Source: DASWUD01 sp036401755 (GTDB lineage Bacteria; Pseudomonadota; Gammaproteobacteria; Thiohalomonadales; Thiohalomonadaceae). Taken from it: DNA of 5,265 nt. Positions within the stretch are counted from its first letter, which is position 1. Each line of letters begins with the position of its first letter. The notes beneath the pieces were generated by a model, which was not told where the DNA came from, searched no databases, and was given only the letters and a program-made list of their open reading frames with translations. The stretch covers positions 1 to 5,265 of the forward strand of contig DASWUD010000252.1 in assembly GCA_036401755.1 (NCBI GenBank), written 5' to 3'. Positions 1-4,511 of this stretch are shown in pieces. The translations under genes were made by a program, and so were the position numbers.

Positions 1-1097
1 AACAAAAGACGTTCAAGCGTCCAATGCCTCAATTCTTTAAGTTCTGCTTCTGTATCGGCTCCTAGTTTCTCGGCCAACTGATAACGTTCTTGCGATAGTA
101 GCGGCCCATGCCGCCCACTTTCTGGCAAATACACCTGCCGAAGGGCTGCCGGAAAGTTGCGGTGATAGTCAGATATTGCATCGTTGCTAGGTAGCTTATT
201 TGGTGCGTCCTGCAGAGATTGAAGATGTGTGATTGCCTTCTTTGTCCATGCCTGCGTGTAGATGTTTGTAATAATGGAATCGTACTTCTTCGCGATTTGG
301 CGGACTCGCTCACGTGTCACCCTGATATTCATTGCAATGGATTCAAGTGTGTCGCCATGAAATCTCCGCAGACACACTTCAGCGTCACGCGGTGAATCCA
401 GAAGCTGCTGAATTTGCTTTTCGATGCTGTGAAACGTCAACGGTTCCGTATCAGGGGTGAGCCGGTACGTTTCAAGTAGATCGTCAAACACCATCGGATA
501 CGCGGATTCCAACCGGTCAGCAAGTTCATGCCGTTTCCCAATCGCATTTTCAATAAAGTCTTGGAGTTCCTTTGCCGCACCCTTCCCAATGTTTGGCAGA
601 CTTAATAACAATGCGGCGGCTTTCTTCCCCCCATCAATGTACTCACCAACAGACCCATATGGGAAAAGCCCGTCACTTATCCCTTTTGTTATTCCATTGC
701 GTAGCCTGACACTTGCGTGGCACCGATCAAGTAACTCAAGAAAATTTAGTGCACGTACGGATGCACTCTCGCATTCATCTTGAGCATTCGTCACCTGAGC
801 GTTAGCTTCACTTGCATCCAATGCTACCGAGATCAAATGATCCAACTCTTCTAATGTTTTTTTTCCGAAGTTTTGGATTCTCATCAATTGACCTGCTCCA
901 GACTCGCCCGCGTCCAGATAGTCCCCTATTGTCTGGAACGGGAAGTTGCCTTCATTGATGCAAGAATTAATTGAATTATTCAGCCTCGTTGATGTTTGGT
1001 TCAGTTCGAGAAAATCATGGAATGACAAAGACCGAACGGTCATCGCGGGGTTTGTTTCATTAAGTGATGGCATATCAATTGATTGGTTTCGTTCCAT
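1..1097 (-). CDS. RNAP alpha-CTD-like (x2) plus sigma-70 region 4-like protein, partial (3' end beyond window)
   Basis: One minus-strand frame stays open from an ATG at 1097 to the left edge (365 codons, no stop), so the C-terminus is missing. Two helix-hairpin-helix units resembling the RNA polymerase alpha C-terminal domain occupy about residues 22-93 and 115-186. Unit 1 has STRLNNSI (36-43) and NFGKKTLEEL (76-85); unit 2 has SVRLRNGI (129-136) and LPNIGKGAAKEL (167-178). A helix-turn-helix at about 227-273 matches sigma-70 region 4, with TLESIA (250-255) and VTRERVRQI (260-268). Residues 274-365 resemble nothing I recognise. These are DNA-contacting modules of RNA polymerase, so a cytoplasmic DNA-binding or transcription-related role is inferred; the partner and target are unknown. 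The start is uncertain: an in-frame TAA lies at 1119-1121, AGGA abuts the first ATG, and a second ATG is at 1073. The DNA is AT-richer than the genes to the right, which suggests an acquired island. Confidence 0.88.
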   Translation of the reverse strand, partial: MERNQSIDMPSLNETNPAMTVRSLSFHDFLELNQTSTRLNNSINSCINEGNFPFQTIGDYLDAGESGAGQLMRIQNFGKKTLEELDHLISVALDASEANAQVTNAQDECESASVRALNFLELLDRCHASVRLRNGITKGISDGLFPYGSVGEYIDGGKKAAALLLSLPNIGKGAAKELQDFIENAIGKRHELADRLESAYPMVFDDLLETYRLTPDTEPLTFHSIEKQIQQLLDSPRDAEVCLRRFHGDTLESIAMNIRVTRERVRQIAKKYDSIITNIYTQAWTKKAITHLQSLQDAPNKLPSNDAISDYHRNFPAALRQVYLPESGRHGPLLSQERYQLAEKLGADTEAELKELRHWTLERLL

Positions 1098-1128
1098 TCC
1101 TAGACTACCGTCTTGTGATTACCCTCGC

Positions 1129-1173
1129 CTGTTGGGATCCTGATCGGACGTGTAGAGGGAAGAGGCCCAACAG
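1129..1173. repeat. 8-bp inverted repeat in the leader of the alpha-CTD/sigma-4 gene
   Basis: CTGTTGGG at 1129-1136 is the exact reverse complement of CCCAACAG at 1166-1173, with 29 nt between them. It lies between the candidate promoter and the start codon at 1097, so in the transcript it could fold into a long-loop hairpin. An 8-bp match at this spacing can also arise by chance, and I see no U-tract, so it is not called a terminator. Confidence 0.35.
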
Positions 1174-1174
1174 T

Positions 1175-1203
1175 ATGTTAGGCAGAATCGGCACTATTAC
1201 TAA
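1175..1203 (-). promoter_or_regulatory. Weak candidate promoter for the alpha-CTD/sigma-4 gene
   Basis: On the minus strand TTAGTA (1203-1198) and TAACAT (1180-1175) are separated by 17 bp and match the -35 and -10 consensus at only 3 and 4 of 6 positions. The spacer consists almost entirely of one arm of the 43-nt palindrome, so a protein binding that palindrome would block this promoter. Transcription would begin near 1168 and leave a leader of about 70 nt before the ATG at 1097. The spacing and position are seen; promoter activity is inference from a weak match. Confidence 0.2.
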
Positions 1204-1285
1204 TAGTGCCGATTCTGCCTATCACATCGGGCGGGGTGTCTGGAGTTGTCTTCTTTTTATTATCAAAACAACGCGTTATATCCAT
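1178..1285 (-). CDS. Candidate 35-residue small protein
   Basis: An ATG at 1285 opens a 35-codon frame ending in TAA at 1180-1178. It has a good Shine-Dalgarno sequence, AGGGAG at 1299-1294, with 8 nt between it and the ATG. The product starts MDITRCFDNKKK, continues with a Thr/Pro/Asp-rich stretch, and ends in a tail (from about residue 22) encoded by the 43-nt palindrome. I see no signal peptide, membrane segment or known family. It lies just upstream of, and on the same strand as, the alpha-CTD/sigma-4 gene. The ribosome binding site is the main argument for it; its short length and the palindrome-encoded tail are the main arguments against. It could instead be a leader peptide or a remnant. 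Confidence 0.35.
   Translation of the reverse strand: MDITRCFDNKKKTTPDTPPDVIGRIGTISNSADSA
1179..1221. repeat. 43-nt perfect palindrome (21-bp arms, 1-nt centre)
   Basis: The arm at 1179-1199 (starting TAGGCAGAATCGGC) is the exact reverse complement of the arm at 1201-1221, with C1200 as the centre. The core half-site AATAGTGCCGA (1202-1212) recurs in the same orientation at 1307-1317. Neither strand shows a T-run after the dyad, so it is not a standard intrinsic terminator. It could be an operator, two abutting transposon-type ends, or a stable RNA hairpin at the end of the small ORF that reads through it. The palindrome is certain; its role is not. Confidence 0.85.
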
Positions 1286-1300
1286 ATCTTCAACTCCCTG

Positions 1301-1411
1301 TTATTCAATAGTGCCGAATTGCTCAGGCCATGTGTTTCGCATCGTAGCGGGAATCACGGTGGCTGTCATCTGCATGCCGGCAGTGGTAGCTCCGATTAGC
1401 GCAGCGTAATC
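1301..1411 (-). pseudogene. Possible C-terminal remnant of a disrupted gene
   Basis: A minus-strand frame reads through the inner REP arm and ends with a TAA at 1303-1301; its last residues include MRNTWPEQFGTIE. The only ATG starts inside it give 24 codons or fewer (first ATG at 1375), and the frame closes upstream with a TGA inside the REP loop. The frame is the same as that of the small ORF beginning at 1285, 15 nt downstream. It resembles the tail of a gene whose front was lost when the REP-type repeat or neighbouring DNA arrived. I do not recognise the family, and it may be non-coding. Confidence 0.15.
1307..1317 (+). repeat. Third copy of the palindrome half-site
   Basis: AATAGTGCCGA at 1307-1317 repeats bases 1202-1212, the core of the right arm of the 43-nt palindrome, in the same orientation and exactly 105 nt away. 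The flanks diverge after one or two more bases. Three copies of an 11-bp word within about 130 nt suggest recognition sites for one protein, such as a repressor or a transposase or recombinase. Chance alone is unlikely but was not computed. Confidence 0.5.
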
Positions 1412-1447
1412 GGAGTTTCACATTCGTGCGATTACGCTGCGCTAATC
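1394..1447. repeat. REP/BIME-like inverted pair after the aminotransferase gene
   Basis: The 19-nt unit GATTAGCGCAGCGTAATCG (1394-1412) and its exact reverse complement (1429-1447) are separated by 16 nt. Each unit is itself an imperfect hairpin; the first has a CTCCGATTA/TAATCGGAG stem around GCGCAGCG. The words GGATTAGCGCAGCGTAATC belong to a type of intergenic repeat that I recall as common in proteobacterial genomes. The pair starts 3 nt past the aminotransferase stop, where such elements typically protect mRNA 3' ends or dampen readthrough. No T-tract is present, so it is not called a terminator. It also sits where base composition changes. Confidence 0.75.
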
Positions 1448-1450
1448 CAC

Positions 1451-2629
1451 CTACGCGAGGAAACGGCGGAGCCGTTCGAGCCCTTCGCGGATATTTTCCT
1501 GGGAGGTGGTGTAGGCAAAACGCAGATAGCGCTGTGCGTCGTGACAGCCGAAGTCGATGCCGGGGGTTACGGCGACGCCGGCTTGCTCCAGCAGTTGCAG
1601 GGCGAAGGTGTAGGTGTCTTGCGTGTGGTTGGAGGCGTCGGCGTAGATGTAGAAGGCGCCTTGCGGTTCGGATGAAACCTTGAAGCCCAGTTCACGCAGG
1701 GCGGGCAGCAGCAGATCGCGGCGGGCGCGAAACTCTTGCTTGTGTGCCTCGAGGATGGCGATCGTTTCGGGAGCGAAGGCGGCGAGTGCCGCGTGCTGTG
1801 CCAGGGTGGGCGCGGCGATATATAAATTCTGCGCCAGCTTCTCAACCTCGTGCTCGTACCCTTCCGGCACCACCAGCCAGCCGAGCCGCCAGCCGGTCAT
1901 GCAGAAGTATTTGGAGAAGCTGTTGATGACGAAGAGGTCGTCGCGCAGCGCCAGTGCCGTCGGGGCGTCCCCTTCGTAGATGAGGCCGTGATAGATCTCG
2001 TCGACGATGAGCCGGCCACCGCGTGCACGTACCACTTCGGCCATTGCTACCAACTCATTGCGCTCGATGATGGTGCCGGTGGGATTGGACGGGGTGGCCA
2101 CCAGTGCCGCTACGGTCTGTTGGTTCCAGTGCTTTTCGAGCAACTCGGCAGTGAGTTGAAAGCGATGGGCGGCGTCCACCGGCACGGAGCAGGCGCGCCC
2201 TTCGAGAAAGCGGGCGAAGTGACGGTTGCAGGGGTAACCGGGGTCGGCGAGCAGCACCTGCTGGTCACGGTCGAGCAGCACGCCGAGCGCGAGCAGCAAC
2301 GCCCCGGAGGCGCCGGGGGTGATGATGATGTGCTGTGGGGCCACCTGCGCGCCGTGGTGAGTGCGGTAGTAATCGCTGATGCGCTGGCGCAGTGCGGGCA
2401 GGCCCAGCGAGGGGGTGTAGGAGGTCTTCCCCTCCGCCAGCGCCCGCTGCGCCGCCGCCACCACCGGTGCGGGGGTGGCAAAGTCGGGCTCGCCGATCTC
2501 CATGTGGATGATGGAGCGCCCCTGCGCCTCCAGTTCGCGGGCACGCCCCAGCAGCGCCATCACATGGAACGGCGCGATCTCCGCCATGCGGCGCGCCAGC
2601 GGTAAAGGCCCACCCTCTTTATGCGCCAT
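1451..2629 (-). CDS. PLP-dependent class I/II aminotransferase
   Basis: This 392-residue protein has the normal length for fold-type I aminotransferases of the aspartate/tyrosine/aromatic group, which are cytoplasmic and move an amino group between an amino acid and a 2-oxo acid through pyridoxal phosphate. Visible landmarks are EIGEPDF (44-50), the cofactor-phosphate glycine loop PGASGA (105-110), SNPTG (181-185, cofactor Asn182), VDEIY (209-213, Asp210 and Tyr213), SFSKYFCMTGWRLGW (237-251, Schiff-base Lys240 and phosphate-binding Arg248) and YLRFAY (368-373), where Arg370 should bind the substrate carboxylate. The substrate cannot be read from these motifs; alanine, succinyl-diaminopimelate and aromatic enzymes look alike here. 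The ATG at 2629 overlaps the end of cbbY by 11 bp, so translational coupling is likely; GAAGAAG just upstream is a weak ribosome site. An alternative ATG at 2587 has none. Confidence 0.93.
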   Translation of the reverse strand: MAHKEGGPLPLARRMAEIAPFHVMALLGRARELEAQGRSIIHMEIGEPDFATPAPVVAAAQRALAEGKTSYTPSLGLPALRQRISDYYRTHHGAQVAPQHIIITPGASGALLLALGVLLDRDQQVLLADPGYPCNRHFARFLEGRACSVPVDAAHRFQLTAELLEKHWNQQTVAALVATPSNPTGTIIERNELVAMAEVVRARGGRLIVDEIYHGLIYEGDAPTALALRDDLFVINSFSKYFCMTGWRLGWLVVPEGYEHEVEKLAQNLYIAAPTLAQHAALAAFAPETIAILEAHKQEFRARRDLLLPALRELGFKVSSEPQGAFYIYADASNHTQDTYTFALQLLEQAGVAVTPGIDFGCHDAQRYLRFAYTTSQENIREGLERLRRFLA

Positions 2630-3380
2630 GCAGCTTCTTCACCAGCGCCAGGTCGAGGTAGCGGTGGCCACAGGCATCGCCCGCCAGCACCTGGAACGGG
2701 TGATCGGGCTCGCCCCACTGGTCGAGCACGATGGCCGCGCCTTCGAACTGCTCGTGGTGGGTATAGCCGTTGACGGCGATGATGGTCTTGAGCCCGGCCC
2801 CCATCGAGGCGCGGATGCCGTTGTGGGAGTCCTCGAAGGCGATGCAGTCGGCCGGGGTCAGCCCCAGCTGCTCCATGGCGTAGAGGTAGATGTCGGGGGC
2901 CGGCTTCTTGGCCGGGACCACGTCACCGGCGGCAATCACCTCGAACCAGCTCATCGCCTGGGGATGGAGGGCGTGCTGCAGCAGCGCGCTGACATTCTCC
3001 GGAGTGGTGGTGGTGGCCACCGCCAGGCGCAGCCCGGCGCCGCGTGCCTCCTCGATGAGGCGCTTCACCCCGGGGCGCAGCGGGATCACCCCGCCCGAGA
3101 GCATCTCGGTGTAGTGGCGCGTCTTGGCCTTGTGCAGCCCGGCGATGAAGCCGCTCAGGTCGGCGGGGCGCTTGAAGGCGGTGTTGTAGTTGTCCAGATA
3201 ATAGAGGATGCGCTCCTTGCCGCCGGTCACCGCCAGCAGTTTGCCGTAGAGCTCGGGGCTCCACTCCCAGCCGAGCCCCGCCTCGGCGAAGGCGCGGTTG
3301 AAGGCGACACGGTGGCCGTCGCGCTCGGTGTCGGCCAAAGTGCCATCCACGTCAAAGAGTAATGCTTGCAATTCTGTCAT
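2619..3380 (-). CDS. cbbY: CbbY-like HAD-family sugar-phosphate phosphatase
   Basis: This is a 253-residue HAD-superfamily hydrolase with a C1-type helical cap. Motif I is FDVDGT (9-14; nucleophile Asp10 and acid/base Asp12), motif II is VATTTT (121-126), motif III is KKPAPD (158-163) and motif IV is FEDS (182-185; Mg-binding Glu183 and Asp184). The cap motif TGGKERI (52-58) and the ATTTT/AGD pattern match CbbY from memory of the Rhodobacter protein, which dephosphorylates xylulose-1,5-bisphosphate, a RuBisCO inhibitor. Beta-phosphoglucomutase or a generic phosphatase is possible but less likely given the TGGKERI match. It is first in a two-gene minus-strand operon and overlaps the aminotransferase by 11 bp. 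No RuBisCO gene is in the window. I see no clear ribosome site before the ATG, so the start rests on the motif I position (Asp10), which is usual for the family. Confidence 0.87.
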   Translation of the reverse strand: MTELQALLFDVDGTLADTERDGHRVAFNRAFAEAGLGWEWSPELYGKLLAVTGGKERILYYLDNYNTAFKRPADLSGFIAGLHKAKTRHYTEMLSGGVIPLRPGVKRLIEEARGAGLRLAVATTTTPENVSALLQHALHPQAMSWFEVIAAGDVVPAKKPAPDIYLYAMEQLGLTPADCIAFEDSHNGIRASMGAGLKTIIAVNGYTHHEQFEGAAIVLDQWGEPDHPFQVLAGDACGHRYLDLALVKKLHGA

Positions 3381-3456
3381 GGTATCAAGGTAAATTAGTC
3401 AGGAAAGGCATAGACTACCTGACCACGGCAGTCGATGCACCTGAGGCGCCCGTTTG

Positions 3457-3485
3457 TTGCCCCACCCTCAGGATTCTGGTATAGA
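3457..3485 (+). promoter_or_regulatory. Predicted sigma-70 promoter of dksA
   Basis: TTGCCC (3457-3462, 4 of 6 to TTGACA) and TATAGA (3480-3485, 4 of 6 to TATAAT) are exactly 17 bp apart, and TGG before the -10 makes it an extended -10. Transcription would start near 3491-3493, giving a leader of about 35 nt. The bases after the -10 (TGCCCGC) are GC-rich, the discriminator type associated with negative control by ppGpp and DksA at sigma-70 promoters. This would fit autoregulation, which is inference. Confidence 0.55.
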
Positions 3486-3512
3486 TGCCCGCTTGTTTTT
3501 TTACGCTTCATC

Positions 3513-3518
3513 AGGAGA
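3513..3518 (+). promoter_or_regulatory. Ribosome binding site that fixes the dksA start
   Basis: AGGAGA lies with 8 nt between it and the ATG at 3527. It therefore supports 3527 rather than the in-frame ATG at 3485, which sits on the predicted -10 box and upstream of the predicted transcript start. Confidence 0.85.
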
Positions 3519-3526
3519 CCGAGCGT

Positions 3527-4252
3527 ATGCCGACCAAAAAGACGGCAGCCCCGAAGGCGGCCGCCAAGAAAACCGAGACCAAAAAGCCTGCCGCTTCGAC
3601 CGCGAAAAAGGCACCAGCGGCCAAGGAGAAGGCAGCCGCTCCTGCCAAGGCTCCAGCAACTAAAGCCGCCCCCAAGGCGGCGGCCAAGAAGGTCGAGCCC
3701 GCTCCCAAGGTCGAACCGGCCAAGAAGGCTGCGCCCGCCAAGGTGAAGGAGGCCCCGGCCGCCAACACCGCCAAAGCGAAAGATGCTCCGACTGCCGCAC
3801 CGGCCAAAGCCACCAAACCCGCAGCTGCACGCAGTGCCGTGGAGGGCGTCGGCCAGTTCACCCCTTACGTCGAGAAGAAGGGTGAGGAGTACATGGACGA
3901 GCGCATGAGTGCGCACTTCCGCGATATCCTCAAGGCGTGGAAGAAAGAGCTGATGGAAGAGGTCGATCGCACCGTGCACCACATGCAGGACGAAGCGGCC
4001 AACTTCCCCGACCCCAACGATCGTGCCACCCAGGAGTCGGAGTTCACCATGGAGCTGCGCGCCCGCGACCGTGAACGCAAACTGATCAAGAAGATCGACG
4101 AATCGCTGCAGCTACTCGACGATGGCGAGTACGGCTACTGCGAGTCGTGCGGTGTCGAAATCGGCCTGCGCCGCCTGGAGGCGCGCCCCACCGCCACCCT
4201 CTGCATCGACTGCAAGACCCTCGACGAGATCCGCGAAAAACAGATGGGCTGA
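3527..4252 (+). CDS. dksA: RNA polymerase-binding transcription factor DksA with long basic Ala/Lys/Pro-rich N-terminal tail
   Basis: DksA enters the RNA polymerase secondary channel and, with ppGpp, retunes promoters (rRNA down, amino-acid genes up). Residues from about 108 onward follow E. coli DksA closely: YVEKKGEEYM (114-123), a coiled coil with the tip DEAANFPDPNDRA (155-167) that keeps the two tip aspartates (162 and 165, E. coli D71 and D74) and the alanine two residues after the second (167, E. coli A76), RDRERKLIKKI (180-190), and a zinc finger with Cys205, 208, 226 and 229, ending in EIREKQMG. The protein is 241 residues against 151 in E. coli. The extra part is a tail of roughly 105 residues, very rich in Ala, Lys and Pro, low-complexity and histone H1-like, with AAPKAAAKK repeated at 7-15 and 47-55. 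It is probably disordered and could bind nucleic acid; that role is inference. The gene is monocistronic, with its own promoter and terminator. Confidence 0.96.
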   Translation: MPTKKTAAPKAAAKKTETKKPAASTAKKAPAAKEKAAAPAKAPATKAAPKAAAKKVEPAPKVEPAKKAAPAKVKEAPAANTAKAKDAPTAAPAKATKPAAARSAVEGVGQFTPYVEKKGEEYMDERMSAHFRDILKAWKKELMEEVDRTVHHMQDEAANFPDPNDRATQESEFTMELRARDRERKLIKKIDESLQLLDDGEYGYCESCGVEIGLRRLEARPTATLCIDCKTLDEIREKQMG

Positions 4253-4273
4253 TTTCAGCCAGCGTCGAAAAGT

Positions 4274-4297
4274 GAAAGGGGGCTGCGGCCCCCTTTC
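4274..4297 (+). terminator. Intrinsic terminator of dksA
   Basis: A perfect 10-bp stem GAAAGGGGGC/GCCCCCTTTC (4274-4283, 4288-4297) encloses TGCG, a stable UNCG-type tetraloop, 22 nt after the dksA stop. The tract that follows (TCTCGTTT) is only moderately T-rich, so termination may be imperfect. Confidence 0.8.
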
Positions 4298-4347
4298 TCG
4301 TTTGCACCATCGCCCTTCTATGCCCTCACTCCTCCAAGCGTATTCAT

Positions 4348-4380
4348 CCCCTCTCCCTTTGGATAGAGGGTCAGGGAGTG
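4348..4380. repeat. CCCTCTCCC-type intergenic repeat, unit 1
   Basis: CCCTCT (4349-4354) pairs with AGAGGG (4365-4370) around a short loop and is followed by TCAGGGAGTGG. It resembles unit 2 at 4476-4511 and a widely seen class of imperfect repeats of the form CCCTCTCCC...GGGAGAGGGTTAGGG. It is diverged. Confidence 0.55.
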
Positions 4381-4421
4381 GTCGATCAATCAATGAGGTA
4401 GTTATCCTCCCCCACAAGCGC

Positions 4422-4479
4422 CCTGTTATATCCCTCAAACCTCTGTTAACCCACTATCAGGATGTCCTGTTATATCCCT
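4422..4479 (+). repeat. 14-bp direct repeat CCTGTTATATCCCT
   Basis: Identical copies occupy 4422-4435 and 4466-4479, 44 bp apart. The second copy leads directly into repeat unit 2, so the word is probably the flank of that element duplicated together with part of it. The function is unknown. Confidence 0.7.
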
Positions 4480-4511
4480 TCTCCTTATTGGGAGAGGGTT
4501 AGGGAGAGGGG
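4476..4511. repeat. CCCTCTCCC-type intergenic repeat, unit 2
   Basis: CCCTTCTCC (4476-4484) pairs with GGAGAGGG (4491-4498) with one bulged T, followed by TTAGGGAGAGGGG. It is a better preserved copy of the element at 4348-4380. Without a U-tract it is not a standard terminator, and its position between transcription units is typical of REP-like elements. Confidence 0.6.

Larger units (their letters stand above)
3381..3526. other. Divergent intergenic region cbbY / dksA
   Basis: This 146-bp gap separates the divergent starts of cbbY and dksA. It holds the dksA promoter and ribosome site. On the cbbY side I find no convincing -35/-10 pair. A short inverted repeat GTCAGG/CCTGAC (3398-3403, 3418-3423) lies nearer cbbY and could be an operator or chance. 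Confidence 0.6.

Noticed and set aside
62..313. Minus-strand 83-codon frame
   Set aside because: Same strand but a different frame from the alpha-CTD/sigma-4 gene, which has clear motifs through this stretch.
457..783. Plus-strand 108-codon frame
   Set aside because: It is antisense to the alpha-CTD/sigma-4 gene, whose motifs show that the minus strand is coding; the product is Ser/Arg-rich with no recognisable domain.
1165..1221. Integron attC site
   Set aside because: GCCCAAC (1165-1171) and GTTAGGC (1177-1183) look like attC core boxes, but they are only 5 nt apart and the adjacent dyad is a perfect palindrome, unlike the imperfect stem with extrahelical bases of attC.
1179..1221. Intrinsic bidirectional terminator
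   Set aside because: The stem is long enough but neither strand has a T-run after it, and a single-base centre is unusual for a terminator loop.
1064..1409. Plus-strand frames of 111 and 67 codons over the repeat region
   Set aside because: They run through the palindrome and repeats, overlap the 5' end of the left gene, have no good ribosome site and no recognisable domain. The hydrophobic stretch is the antisense of minus-strand codons.
1850..3362. Long plus-strand frames over the aminotransferase and cbbY genes (251 and 295 codons)
   Set aside because: Shadows in high-GC DNA; the minus strand carries complete catalytic motifs for both enzymes.
3398..3423. Inverted repeat GTCAGG/CCTGAC as an operator for cbbY
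   Set aside because: Six-base arms with a 14-nt gap are expected by chance; no promoter for cbbY could be placed relative to it.
3485..3526. Upstream in-frame ATG for dksA at 3485
   Set aside because: It overlaps the predicted -10 element and lacks a ribosome site, while the ATG at 3527 has AGGAGA at ideal spacing.
3395..3982. Minus-strand 195-codon frame opposite dksA
   Set aside because: A Gly/Leu/Arg-rich shadow of the Ala/Lys/Pro repeats of the DksA tail.
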